A stretch of 64,000 nt of DNA, taken from GCA-2746365 sp963711255. Lineage in GTDB: Bacteria > Pseudomonadota > Gammaproteobacteria > SZUA-229. The position numbers and the translations under genes are program-made. The notes beneath the pieces were generated by a model, which made no database searches, was not told the origin of the DNA, and worked only from the letters and a program-made list of their open reading frames with translations. Positions 25,826-34,889 of the stretch are shown here, piece by piece (position 1 is the stretch's first letter; the number at the start of each line of letters is the position of its first letter). The stretch covers positions 62,001 through 126,000 of the forward strand of contig CAVQDO010000008.1 of the NCBI GenBank assembly GCA_963711255.1. The letters are read 5' to 3'.

Positions 25826-26491
25826 TTACCCGCGCTGCGCCCGGGGAACAGAATTTTTTTGAGCCGTACTTACTAAAGGCCGAATCCCACACTGTTTTAA
25901 TAATTCGGCGGTTTCGTACAATGGCAAACCCATGACGCCAGAAAAACTGCCATTAATATTGACGATAAACTGAGCAGCTATCCCCTGTATAGCATAGGCA
26001 CCGGCTTTATCGTCGGCCTCGCCGCTATCAAGATACAGCTCTATTTCTTCATCATCCAGTGCTTTAAAATGCACCTCACTGCTACTGGTGGCAAAAACAT
26101 TTTTATTATCAGTAACTATAGCTACTGATGTATGTACTGTATGTTTTTTCGCCGAAAGTTGTTGCAGCATTTGTTTCGCATGCTGCCTGTTTTCCGGCTT
26201 ACCCAGTATGTCGCCATTAATAACAACAATAGTATCCGAACCCAGAACAGGCAACTTATTCGCATTATCGATTATCTCGTAACCAAGCTGTGCCTTTTCC
26301 ATCGCCAGTCGTTGCACAAATGCCAGTGCCGGCTCATCCTTTCTTCTTGATTCATCGAGATCAACTGCCTGCACCCTGACACTGATGCCGATTTGTTCAA
26401 GCAGCTCACGGCGCCGCGGTGATGCCGAGGCCAGGATAATCTGGGCTTCTTTCGTTGCTTCCATCATTGCTTCTATCATTGCTTCTATCAT
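25826..26491 (-). CDS. maf: Maf nucleotide pyrophosphatase (YhdE-like)
   Basis: 221 residues if the first ATG is used. The functional fold begins at IILASASPRRRELL, with the substrate motif SPRR and the downstream GSDTIVV and GEADDKAGAYAIQG. YhdE-type Maf proteins hydrolyse dTTP and UTP, cleaning modified nucleotides. The N-terminus has a 12-bp tandem repeat giving three in-frame initiation positions (MIEA MIEA MMEA); the natural start may be the last ATGs near 26464-26467, which fit the family length better. It sits between rlmH and rng in a conserved block. Confidence 0.93.
   Translation of the reverse strand: MIEAMIEAMMEATKEAQIILASASPRRRELLEQIGISVRVQAVDLDESRRKDEPALAFVQRLAMEKAQLGYEIIDNANKLPVLGSDTIVVINGDILGKPENRQHAKQMLQQLSAKKHTVHTSVAIVTDNKNVFATSSSEVHFKALDDEEIELYLDSGEADDKAGAYAIQGIAAQFIVNINGSFSGVMGLPLYETAELLKQCGIRPLVSTAQKNSVPRAQRG
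26456..26491. repeat. 12-bp tandem repeat at the maf start
   Basis: Three copies of ATTGCTTCTATC (plus strand) encode repeated Met-Ile-Glu-Ala at the start of maf on the minus strand, the innermost with one changed codon (Met-Met-Glu-Ala). Each copy supplies a possible ATG. Copy-number change keeps the frame. Confidence 0.8.
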
Positions 26492-26514
26492 TATATAGTC
26501 GACAGCACTCAGGG

Positions 26515-26985
26515 TCAGGCTCGATGGTAGGGGTGATTATTCAGGATACTCCATGCACGATAAATCTGTTCAAGCAAAATAACACGCACCAATGGATGGG
26601 GAAAGGTTAAAGCAGAAAGTGACAGTTTTAATGACGACTGGGTAAGCAGCTCATCGGAGATACCATCGGGACCACCAATGACAATTGACACTTCCCTGCC
26701 TTCCTCTATCCAGTTTCCCAGCAGCGATGAAAATTTCATCGTAGTTACCGGCTTACCCAGCACATCAAGTACCACCAGCATAGAGTTTTTAGGAACCGCG
26801 GCCAGCAGCTTTCTGCTTTCATCACGAATAATTCGCGGAATATCCGGATTTTTTCCCCTTTTTATCAATGGCAATAAAATCGTATTAACTTTTATCTCCG
26901 CGGGCAGGCGTTTACAAAAGTCATTACTGGCCAGGTCAACCCAGTCCGGCATTTTATTTCCAATCGCGATGAGATTTATTTTCAC
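26515..26985 (-). CDS. rlmH: 23S rRNA (pseudouridine1915-N3)-methyltransferase RlmH
   Basis: 156 residues, the standard length, a SPOUT methyltransferase. Motifs: MKINLIAIGNKMPDWV, LDVLGKP, and the knot IVIGGPDGISDEL, ending LLEQIYRAWSILNNHPYHR. It methylates pseudouridine 1915 of 23S rRNA on the assembled ribosome. It follows rsfS and precedes maf in the conserved nadD-rsfS-rlmH-maf-rng order. Confidence 0.97.
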   Translation of the reverse strand: MKINLIAIGNKMPDWVDLASNDFCKRLPAEIKVNTILLPLIKRGKNPDIPRIIRDESRKLLAAVPKNSMLVVLDVLGKPVTTMKFSSLLGNWIEEGREVSIVIGGPDGISDELLTQSSLKLSLSALTFPHPLVRVILLEQIYRAWSILNNHPYHRA

Positions 26986-27015
26986 TGTAAAAACCAGTCT
27001 CTCTTAATAACTTAT

Positions 27016-27369
27016 CTACTTGCTTTCACTGCCCTGCCGGTTTAATACATCAATAGACCATAAGCTTTCAAGATCATAAAAAGCCCTTACCTGCTTCTGC
27101 ATCACATGCACGATAACATCACCCAGATCAACCAGAACCCATTCACCTTCTTCTTCACCTTCCGAACCCAGCACCGTACTACCCGCCTTTTTGGCTTCAA
27201 CTACAACATTATTTGCAATCGATTTCACATGACGGCTTGAGGAACCTGTGGCTATCACAATCCAGTCAGTAACGGTGGTTTTACCTTTCACATCAAGCAC
27301 CGTTATGTCCTCAGCTTTTAAATCTTCCAGCGCATCAATTGCCAGTTGTTTTAGTTCATCAATTGTCAT
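27016..27369 (-). CDS. rsfS: Ribosome silencing factor RsfS
   Basis: 117 residues, a single RsfS/DUF143 domain (DIVTVLDVKGKT-type segment seen as ITVLDVKGKTTVTDWIVIATGSSSRH, then GEEEGEWVLVDLGDVIVHVM). It binds ribosomal protein uL14 and blocks subunit joining when nutrients are short. Its start overlaps the 3' end of nadD by 11 bp, so translation is coupled. Confidence 0.96.
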   Translation of the reverse strand: MTIDELKQLAIDALEDLKAEDITVLDVKGKTTVTDWIVIATGSSSRHVKSIANNVVVEAKKAGSTVLGSEGEEEGEWVLVDLGDVIVHVMQKQVRAFYDLESLWSIDVLNRQGSESK

Positions 27370-28003
27370 GTAAAGTTAACCTCTTTAATTGCTGGTATGC
27401 CTGTTCGGGCATCCACTGACTTATATCCACATCTTTCTGAAAGCTCGCTCTGATTTGAGTCGATGATATATCCAGCTGTGGTACGGATTGTAACAGGATT
27501 CGTCCTGTTTTCTGTGCTCTTAATACAGCTGCGTCCTGCGTGATTTTTTGCTGTAAAAAACGGTAATCTTCCTCTGCTATCCGTGCCTCAAGATCGTTAT
27601 CGGTGAACCCGGGACGGGCGATGACGACCAGGTGGCACCAGTCAAACAGTGACTTCCATTGATGCCATGTGGTAATACCTAAAAATGCGTCCATACCAAT
27701 AATCAGACAGATACTTTCATCAGGAAAATCCCGGTTCAGTGATACCAGGGTATCAATCATATAGGACGAGCCTTCCCGGTTTAGTTCACGCTGATCAATC
27801 ACCACATCAGCATAACCGGCAAGTGCAGTTTGCAACAGCGATAAGCGCTGCTCTGCACTCAGCCATGGCGGCTCACGGTGTGGAGGAATGCGATTAGGGA
27901 TAAAACGTAACTGCTTTAAAGCTAATGCCTGTTTAACACTAAGCGCGGGTTTAATATGTCCATAATGGACGGGATCAAAGGTACCACCAAAAACGCCAAT
28001 CAT
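27359..28003 (-). CDS. nadD: Nicotinate-nucleotide adenylyltransferase NadD
   Basis: 214 residues. The nucleotidyltransferase signature GVFGGTFDPVHYGHIKPA is at the N-terminus and the ISSTQIR motif near the C-terminus. It makes deamido-NAD from nicotinate mononucleotide and ATP. It overlaps rsfS; proA lies 140 bp upstream. Confidence 0.96.
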   Translation of the reverse strand: MIGVFGGTFDPVHYGHIKPALSVKQALALKQLRFIPNRIPPHREPPWLSAEQRLSLLQTALAGYADVVIDQRELNREGSSYMIDTLVSLNRDFPDESICLIIGMDAFLGITTWHQWKSLFDWCHLVVIARPGFTDNDLEARIAEEDYRFLQQKITQDAAVLRAQKTGRILLQSVPQLDISSTQIRASFQKDVDISQWMPEQAYQQLKRLTLHDN

Positions 28004-28143
28004 TTTGAATTTAGCGAATAGTGAAACACAGCTTTCGTAAAAATCAGCTGCATAGTTTTACCAGTCGCCAGCCATAGTAAAGCCGCACACAGCGATTGAT
28101 TAAAACCTGTATTTATCACTATTTACTTTTCACTATTCGTTAT

Positions 28144-29439
28144 TCACTGCCTTATCTGGCCATCGCCTAAAACAATATATTTCAGGCTGGTGAGGCCTTC
28201 CAGCCCTACCGGACCACGGGCGTGCAGCTTGTCAGTACTGATGCCGATTTCCGCACCAAGACCATACTCAAAACCATCGGCGAAACGAGTTGACGCATTG
28301 ACCATGACTGAACTGGAATCGACCTCACGCATAAACTGACGTGACCGGGTGTAATTCTCGGTCACAATTGATTCGGTATGCTGCGAACTGTAGTGGTTGA
28401 TATGAGTGATGGCAGCCTCTATACCTGGCACCACTTTTATCGACAATATCGGCGCCAGGTATTCTGTTGCCCAGTCCTCATCAAGCGCAGCGATGACAGC
28501 AATATTGTTGCTGTTTAAAATCGCCTGGGTTTTTTCACAACCGCGTAATTCAACACCTTTCTCGACATACATGGCTCCCAGCTCAGGCAGAATGTCAGCA
28601 GCAACTGACTCTGCCAGCAACAGTGTCTCCATGGTATTACAGGTACCGTAACGCTGTGTTTTGGAATTGAAAGCGACATTAATCGCTTTCTCTCTATCGG
28701 CATCATCATCAATATAAACATGGCAGATACCATCAAGATGCTTGATAACAGGCACTTCAGACTCATTGCTGATGCGCTCAATTAAACTTTTTCCGCCGCG
28801 TGGAATAATAACGTCTACAGAATCTTTTAATCGCAACAGTTCACCCACCGCTGCACGGTCGGTTGTTTCGATAACCTGAACCACTTCAGTTGGTAAATTG
28901 GCAAATTTAAGCCCCTGTTTAATGCATTCAGCAATAGCCTGATTAGAATTAATAGCTTCCGAACCGCCACGCAGTATCACTGCATTTCCCGATTTCAGAC
29001 ACAGGCCGGCTGCATCGGCGGTAACATTGGGCCGCGATTCATAAATAATACCGATAACACCTAAAGGCACTCGCATCTGTCCAACCTGTATGCCCGAAGG
29101 ACGATAGGCAAGATTTGAAATGACGCCGACCGGATCCGGCAGGGATGCAATCTGGCGCAGACCTTCAGCCATGGCCTGAATACGATCAGTAGTTAATTCG
29201 AGACGATCCAGCAGTGCTGCATCAAGGCCTTTTTCCTTACCCGCGGCAAGATCAAGGGCATTGGCCTTTTGCAAGGTGCCAGACTGCTCAATAATAAGAT
29301 CGGCTATAGCCTGCAGTGCCTGGTTTTTCTGCGCGGTTGAAGCGCGTCCGATAGCCCGGGAGGCCTGCCGTGCGGCATGACCGACATTGACCATATAATC
29401 AGCGATGTCGGTAATTAATGTTTCAATATTTGCATTCAT
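28144..29439 (-). CDS. proA: Glutamate-5-semialdehyde dehydrogenase ProA
   Basis: 431 residues from the ATG at 29439 (MNANIETLITDIADYM); the frame is open 15 codons further but those lie outside the usual family start. Motifs: PLGVIGIIYESRPNVTADAAGLCLKSGNAVILRGG, the catalytic cysteine QRYGTCNTMET, and ASTRFADGFEYGLGAEIGIST. It makes glutamate semialdehyde in proline synthesis, after ProB (not in the window). It is placed between holA and nadD as in many gammas. The smaller gene at 29750 lies upstream on the opposite strand. Confidence 0.96.
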   Translation of the reverse strand: MNANIETLITDIADYMVNVGHAARQASRAIGRASTAQKNQALQAIADLIIEQSGTLQKANALDLAAGKEKGLDAALLDRLELTTDRIQAMAEGLRQIASLPDPVGVISNLAYRPSGIQVGQMRVPLGVIGIIYESRPNVTADAAGLCLKSGNAVILRGGSEAINSNQAIAECIKQGLKFANLPTEVVQVIETTDRAAVGELLRLKDSVDVIIPRGGKSLIERISNESEVPVIKHLDGICHVYIDDDADREKAINVAFNSKTQRYGTCNTMETLLLAESVAADILPELGAMYVEKGVELRGCEKTQAILNSNNIAVIAALDEDWATEYLAPILSIKVVPGIEAAITHINHYSSQHTESIVTENYTRSRQFMREVDSSSVMVNASTRFADGFEYGLGAEIGISTDKLHARGPVGLEGLTSLKYIVLGDGQIRQ

Positions 29440-29680
29440 ATAAAAAGCGATTTTATGTCGATTTCGGGGTTTGTAATTATCCAATTATATCAAATACTTA
29501 ATATCGATTCCGAGGATTATCAGCTATCCATAAAATTATTCTGCTGATTACTCATGAGGTACGGCTAACTTTATCGCTTAACTGCCTTCTTACATTTTTC
29601 AGTGAAGAACAAAAAATAGCTAACAAAATCAATCGTTAATAATTAAAAATAGAAACCTGTAAAGAATTTCATATTAGTAC

Positions 29681-29709
29681 TTGCATAATATATTAGCATA
29701 TTATAATAT
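29681..29709 (+). promoter_or_regulatory. Likely sigma-70-type promoter of the 51-codon gene
   Basis: TTGCAT (29681-29686) and TAATAT (29704-29709) are spaced by 17 bp in a strongly AT-rich stretch; TATAAT at 29702-29707 gives 15-bp spacing. The ATG is 40 bp further, with AGGAGAG as ribosome site. Confidence 0.55.
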
Positions 29710-29749
29710 ACTAACACTGTTTAAATAATCCCTTTAGTAGGAGAGTCAC

Positions 29750-29905
29750 ATGTTAGCAACATTAGCAATTATTAATCTGGCTGTCGCAGGTGCGTTGATC
29801 AATGATACAGCAATAGCACGTGCCGAACAGGAACCAACAGCCGTTGTCGTCACCGTTGATACACCCGCTCAGGAAGCGCAATATATTTCATGGGCAGCTG
29901 AATAA
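29750..29905 (+). CDS. 51-residue small protein with hydrophobic N-terminus
   Basis: ATG at 29750, stop TAA at 29903-29905. It begins MLATLAIINLAVAGALIN and then turns polar (ARAEQEPTAVVVTVD), ending SWAAE. A strong GGAGAG ribosome site precedes the ATG, a promoter-like pair precedes that, and a terminator follows 27 bp after the stop: a complete minimal transcription unit. The hydrophobic start followed by IARA could be a signal peptide with cleavage after Ala, or a short membrane anchor; it lacks a basic n-region. I recognise no family. It lies between the minus-strand genes proA and holA, on the opposite strand. Confidence 0.65.
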   Translation: MLATLAIINLAVAGALINDTAIARAEQEPTAVVVTVDTPAQEAQYISWAAE

Positions 29906-29931
29906 TCTGCAGTTGATACGGCCTTGAATAG

Positions 29932-29963
29932 AAAAACCCGCAGCTTGATGGCGGGTTTTTTTA
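29932..29963. terminator. Intrinsic terminator, likely bidirectional
   Basis: AAAACCCGC and GCGGGTTTT pair around AGCTTGATG, with a T-run on the plus side and an A5 run on the left that becomes a T-run on the minus strand. It ends the small gene at 29750 and can also end holA (minus). Confidence 0.85.
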
Positions 29964-29999
29964 TGCCTGTATATTCTTGCCGCTTTTTACAGCAGCGTT

Positions 30000-31001
30000 T
30001 TATCGCGTTGAACTCGCCATGCGCACGCAGAGTGATTCAATTTCATCCCAGACATTAGCATCTACCACGCCTTTACTTGCGGCATCGATATAAGCGCAAC
30101 GTTTCAGCATCATTTGAAAAGCACGCAATGAATGTCTCGCCATACAGGACTTGAATAACAGCATTCTACTTTGCCAGACGCCGGAACGTTTTAAGGTATA
30201 GTCTGCAGATGAGGTATCCTGCATGGCCAGCGCCAGCAACCTTATATCTTTTGCCAGCGCCCAGTTCACTATTACCGGAACAATACCCTCCGCTTTAAGA
30301 CCAGCAATAATTTTAAGTACGCGTTTTGTATTGCCTTCCAGCAACACATCAACCAGCTCAAACACACTGTATCTTGATTGCGAAGTTATCGCCTGTGCCA
30401 CATCAGCATAAGTCACTTTTCCCGGCCCGAGCAACAGGTAGAGTTTTTCTATTTCCTGATCAGCCGCCAGCAAATTGCCTTCAACATGCTGACTGATAAA
30501 CGCAAGAACTTCATTGTCAGCATTCATGTCTCGCAACTTAAAGCGTTGTTTTAACCAGAAAGACAGCTTATCTACCGGCATCGGCCAGCATTGAACAACC
30601 ATGCCACTTTGTTCAATCGCTTTATACCAGGCTGATTTCTTTGCGCTAGCGTCCAGTTTACCGGCATTAACCAGTAACACGGTATCTTCAGGCGGCCGCG
30701 TCAAATACTCTTTAATGGCCTGCGACCCCAGGCGACCCGGCTTGCCCGTCGGCAGCCTTAGCTCAACGATGCGGCGGCTTGCAAACAGCGACATATTGGC
30801 CGCTTCATCCATCAAGTTTTGCCAGTCAAACTGGGCATCGACGTCCAGTATCTCTCTTTCACTGTAGTCCTGCTCGCGCAGAAAAGACCGTATTAAATCC
30901 AGCGATTCCATTTGCTGTAAAGGTTCATCTCCGCTAACCATGTAAACCGGATAGACCTTGCTGGCAATACTGGATTTTAATTGATCGGGACGTACATTCA
31001 T
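30000..31001 (-). CDS. holA: DNA polymerase III delta subunit HolA
   Basis: 333 residues. N-terminal SIASKVYPVYMVSGDEPLQQMESLD and the AAA-like fold of the clamp-loader delta subunit; DTVLLVNAGKLDASAKKSAWYKA and the collar helices at the C-terminus follow. It opens the beta clamp in the DnaX complex. It overlaps the lptE stop by one base, so it is coupled to it. The order leuS-lptE-holA is conserved. Confidence 0.95.
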   Translation of the reverse strand: MNVRPDQLKSSIASKVYPVYMVSGDEPLQQMESLDLIRSFLREQDYSEREILDVDAQFDWQNLMDEAANMSLFASRRIVELRLPTGKPGRLGSQAIKEYLTRPPEDTVLLVNAGKLDASAKKSAWYKAIEQSGMVVQCWPMPVDKLSFWLKQRFKLRDMNADNEVLAFISQHVEGNLLAADQEIEKLYLLLGPGKVTYADVAQAITSQSRYSVFELVDVLLEGNTKRVLKIIAGLKAEGIVPVIVNWALAKDIRLLALAMQDTSSADYTLKRSGVWQSRMLLFKSCMARHSLRAFQMMLKRCAYIDAASKGVVDANVWDEIESLCVRMASSTR

Positions 31002-31597
31002 TATTGAGTAATGCTGTCTTCCGCCGTGTTAGCGGGTTTATTCACAGTCGATGAATTCCTCGTTTTTGCCTGCATCCTTAACAAGATCAAACGCGCAGCA
31101 TTACGCTGCATATCCTTATAAAGCACTTCTGTCTCATTAGATACGGCGAGAACCGCATCCTGGTCAAATAACAAGCTGCGTGAAATTGAGATAGAGTCTT
31201 CAATGTTCCTTTCTTTATTACCGTGCAGGGCTTTAATTTTAATAGCGAAATTAGCCTTATAGGTTAATAAGTATTCACGTGCCTGACCATTACTATCGAC
31301 CGACAGAACTCGGCGCTCTTTGCTTTCACTTATAAGTGTCAGCTGCGCACTGGCTTCAGCCGCATTCTCGGTAATTTCTACATTATTAGTCAGAAGCAGT
31401 GGTTTAATCTGCCGGCCAAGTTCGAACAGGCTGTTTTGCTGCAGGTAAATTGGTGATAAATCCTCTGACAGATCCAGCGAACCGCGCAGTTTAAAACCAC
31501 AGGCATTAAGTACAGTCACTGCCAGTAAACAGGACAGAATCATTAAAAAATAACGCCGATATTTCAGCCGTAAACAATGTGTGTCAGTTAAGTACAT
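31001..31597 (-). CDS. lptE: LPS-assembly lipoprotein LptE
   Basis: 198 residues from an ATG 2 bp after leuS ends; an internal ATG (MILSCLL) 18 codons later would give a more typical signal. The lipobox is VLNAC, followed by GFKLRGSLDLSEDLSPIYLQ, typical of LptE. It plugs the LptD barrel and helps deliver LPS to the outer surface. The C-terminal tail is low-complexity (NSSTVNKPANTAED). Confidence 0.93.
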   Translation of the reverse strand: MYLTDTHCLRLKYRRYFLMILSCLLAVTVLNACGFKLRGSLDLSEDLSPIYLQQNSLFELGRQIKPLLLTNNVEITENAAEASAQLTLISESKERRVLSVDSNGQAREYLLTYKANFAIKIKALHGNKERNIEDSISISRSLLFDQDAVLAVSNETEVLYKDMQRNAARLILLRMQAKTRNSSTVNKPANTAEDSITQ

Positions 31598-31598
31598 A

Positions 31599-34067
31599 TT
31601 AATTAGCCACTATGTTCACCAGGCGACCCGGAACCACAATAACTTTACGCACCGTTTTACCTTCGATGTTGCTGATAATTTTGTCATCAGCCATTGCCGC
31701 CGCTTCGATTGTTTCTTTATCTGCATTAGCCGCAACATTAACTTTAGAGCGCAACTTACCATTAACCTGTACCACCATTTCAATTTCATCCCGAACCAGT
31801 GCAGCTTCGTCACATATTGGCCAGCGGTATTCTGCCAGCAGTTCTTCGTGACCCAGCTCATTCCACAGCTGTTGCGTTATATGCGGAACGATAGGTGATA
31901 ACAGCAAAATGATATTTTCAATCACTTCATGCCTGACCGCATTACCCTGCTTACTATCATCCTTGAACCTGGCCAGTTCATTGATAAGCTCCATTACCGC
32001 TGCTATAGCAGTGTTAAACGTATGACGACGGCCTATGTCATCACTTACCTTGGCGATTGTTTCATGTAATTTACGGCGAATATTTTTCTGTTCTGAACTC
32101 AGCTCACTGACATTCAGCCTGGCACTTCCCGCATTAGCTGCAACATGTTCCGCTACCAGTTTCCATAGGCGTTTAAGAAAACGGGCGGCGCCATCGACAC
32201 CTTCATCATTCCATTCCAGTGACTGTTCGGGCGGAGCCGCAAACAGAATAAACAGCCGCACAGTATCAGCACCATACTTTTCAATCAGTTCCTGAGGATC
32301 GACAGTGTTACCCTTGGACTTCGACATCTTGCTGCCGTCTTTTAAGACCATGCCCTGGGTTAACAGGTTGATGAACGGTTCATCACTTTCCAGTAAGCCC
32401 TCATCACGCATTAACTTATGGAAAAAACGGGCATAAAGAAGATGCAGCACGGCGTGCTCAATACCACCAATGTACTGGTCTACCGGTGCCCAGTATTTTG
32501 CCCGCTGATCAAGCATTGAGTCAGCATCGGGACAGGCGAAGCGCGCATAATACCAGGAGGATTCAAAGAAGGTATCAAAGGTATCGGTCTCGCGGGTCGC
32601 CGCACCACCGCACTCGGGGCAGGAGGTTTCATAAAACTCGGGCATCTTTTTGATCGGTGAACCGACATCTTCACCATATTCAATATCTTCCGGCAGCACC
32701 ACGGGCAGCTGGTCTTCCGGCACAGCCACGGTGCCACATTTATCACAATAAATAATAGGTATCGGTGTACCCCAGTAACGCTGCCTGGATACACCCCAGT
32801 CCCGCAGGCGGAAATTGATCTGTTTCTCGCCTTTTTCCATTGACTCCAGTTTGGCGGCAATCGCATCCACCGCCTGCTCTGAAGTCAGACCATCAAATTC
32901 AGCTGAATTTTTCAACAGGCCTTTATCTACGTAGGCCTCCTCCTCAACCGAAATATCAGTGCCATCAGCAGGATAAATAACCTGTTTTATTGGCAAGCCG
33001 TAGGCTTTGGCAAATGCATAATCCCGGCTATCGTGAGCGGGCACAGACATCACCGCACCTGAACCGTAGTCAATCAGTACAAAGTTTGCCACCCATACCG
33101 GCACCAGCTTACCGCTAAGCGGATGCTTTGCCATGTAACCGGTAGCCATACCGCGTTTTTCCATGGTAGCAACATCGGCTTCGGCAACACTGGTGGCTTT
33201 ACAGGAATCAATAAACGCCTGTAATTCAGAATTATTTTCAGCTGCTTTTTTTGCCAGGGCATGTTCTGCGGCCACCGCCACGTAAGTAACCCCCATCAGG
33301 GTATCGGCGCGCGTGGTGTAAACCGTTAAGGGTGATTCATTTTCCACCTCGAATTGAAGCTCGACACCCTGTGAGCGGCCAATCCAGTTCCGCTGCATGG
33401 TTCGAACCTGTTCCGGCCAGCCATCCAGCTGGTCAATATCAGTCAGTAGCTGCTCGGCATAATCGGTAATTTTCATGAACCATTGTGCAATCTCACGACG
33501 CTCTACCTCGGTATCACAGCGCCAGCACTTGCCTTCAATAACCTGCTCGTTTGCCAGTACGGTCTGGTCATTGGGGCACCAGTTAACGCCTGCTGTTTTC
33601 TTATAAGCCAGGCCCTTTTTGAACAGGCGGGTAAACAGCCACTGCTCCCAACGGTAATATTCCGGTGTACAGGTTGCCAGTTCGCGGTCCCAGTCATAGG
33701 CGAAACCAAGACGTTTCAACTGATCACGCATATAATCAATATTTTCGTAGGTCCATTTCGCGGGGGCCACTTTGTTCTTCATCGCTGCATTTTCAGCCGG
33801 CAGGCCAAAAGCATCCCAGCCCATGGGCTGCAGTACGTTTTTACCCAGCATCCGCTGGTAGCGTGAAATCACATCACCTATGGAGTAATTGCGCACATGG
33901 CCCATATGCAACCGGCCGCTGGGGTATGGAAACATGGCCAGGCAATAGAACTTCTCCCTGCCCTCATCGATTAAATTCAAGTCATCGATGGCTTTAAAAG
34001 TGGTCTTTTCATCCCAGATTTTTTGGACTTTTTCTTCTATTTTCTGGGCTTGATATTCTTCATTCAT
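31599..34067 (-). CDS. leuS: Leucyl-tRNA synthetase
   Basis: 822 residues, class Ia synthetase. HIGH-type PYPSGRLHMGHVRNY near 48-62, KMSKS as SKMSKSKGN near 575, and the editing domain in between (TTRADTLMGVTYVAVA). It charges tRNA-Leu. First gene of the long leftward block leuS-lptE-holA; a DUF1451-type gene diverges from it across a 191-bp gap, the E. coli ybeL|leuS arrangement. Confidence 0.98.
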   Translation of the reverse strand: MNEEYQAQKIEEKVQKIWDEKTTFKAIDDLNLIDEGREKFYCLAMFPYPSGRLHMGHVRNYSIGDVISRYQRMLGKNVLQPMGWDAFGLPAENAAMKNKVAPAKWTYENIDYMRDQLKRLGFAYDWDRELATCTPEYYRWEQWLFTRLFKKGLAYKKTAGVNWCPNDQTVLANEQVIEGKCWRCDTEVERREIAQWFMKITDYAEQLLTDIDQLDGWPEQVRTMQRNWIGRSQGVELQFEVENESPLTVYTTRADTLMGVTYVAVAAEHALAKKAAENNSELQAFIDSCKATSVAEADVATMEKRGMATGYMAKHPLSGKLVPVWVANFVLIDYGSGAVMSVPAHDSRDYAFAKAYGLPIKQVIYPADGTDISVEEEAYVDKGLLKNSAEFDGLTSEQAVDAIAAKLESMEKGEKQINFRLRDWGVSRQRYWGTPIPIIYCDKCGTVAVPEDQLPVVLPEDIEYGEDVGSPIKKMPEFYETSCPECGGAATRETDTFDTFFESSWYYARFACPDADSMLDQRAKYWAPVDQYIGGIEHAVLHLLYARFFHKLMRDEGLLESDEPFINLLTQGMVLKDGSKMSKSKGNTVDPQELIEKYGADTVRLFILFAAPPEQSLEWNDEGVDGAARFLKRLWKLVAEHVAANAGSARLNVSELSSEQKNIRRKLHETIAKVSDDIGRRHTFNTAIAAVMELINELARFKDDSKQGNAVRHEVIENIILLLSPIVPHITQQLWNELGHEELLAEYRWPICDEAALVRDEIEMVVQVNGKLRSKVNVAANADKETIEAAAMADDKIISNIEGKTVRKVIVVPGRLVNIVAN

Positions 34068-34258
34068 AAACTTTTTTAACTTTTTTGTGCAGTTCGTCGG
34101 ATGACGTCACCTGGCATTAATTTCTGGGCTATAACTAAGGCTATGAAGGATACACCAGCACCGGGACTACATAAAGGGTTCCTTTCATATGCCGGCTATT
34201 TATATGCGACAAAATCAGACTTCATCATCATTTAGATACATAATTTATTAGACAAAAC

Positions 34259-34807
34259 ATGCATCAGATACAAAAAAAGCCAGCCAAGCACCTGATATCC
34301 GCTTATAACCAGATTATGATCGAGATGCGAAATGCCTTTGACCAGGCTAACACCAGGAATATCTCTATGCAGTCAGCTCTGGATATTGCCAAGTTTGAAA
34401 CCGTCCACCTGGGTCAGGTAAGCCAGGAAGAAGCACATGAAATTAGTGAGTACATTAAACGTGACATAAATGACGCCGCCGAACACATGATGGAGGCCAG
34501 TGCAGAATTTTATGACTGGCTGATGCTGGATATTGAAGTGATCGAACGAAAAGTCATGGAATTATTTTTATCAGTTGCCGATCATACCCGGTTAGAGCTG
34601 GAAAAATTCACAGACAATAACTCACACATTGAACAACAGCAGAGAAAACAAATACCGCTTTTCTCCAGTGGCGAAATAGCTACACCGGGCACCCTGATAT
34701 GTGAAAACTGCGGCAAAACCCGCCCCTACTTTACTGCCATAAAAATTATTGACTGCAAACGATGTGGACACCAGCGTTTCATTCAACGACACCAGCATGA
34801 TCTCTGA
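34259..34807 (+). CDS. Zinc-ribbon protein, YbeL/DUF1451 family
   Basis: 182 residues. A long helical N-terminal part (about 1-130) is followed by a zinc ribbon (ICENCGKTRPYFTAIKIIDCKRCGH), ligands in two CxxC pairs near residues 149 and 168. E. coli YbeL has this build and the same position, divergent from leuS. Function is unknown. It is convergent with lnt, 82 bp away. Confidence 0.88.
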   Translation: MHQIQKKPAKHLISAYNQIMIEMRNAFDQANTRNISMQSALDIAKFETVHLGQVSQEEAHEISEYIKRDINDAAEHMMEASAEFYDWLMLDIEVIERKVMELFLSVADHTRLELEKFTDNNSHIEQQQRKQIPLFSSGEIATPGTLICENCGKTRPYFTAIKIIDCKRCGHQRFIQRHQHDL

Positions 34808-34889
34808 CAGGGTCTCTGCAAAATCACTATTTCCCAACACACGCCAGTGAGGGAGCACTGGCCAAACCGGGCCTGGTCGCTACCATGTA

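Noticed and set aside
33395..33415. A tRNA T-arm-like GGTTCGAACC
   Set aside because: It lies inside leuS and has no cloverleaf around it.
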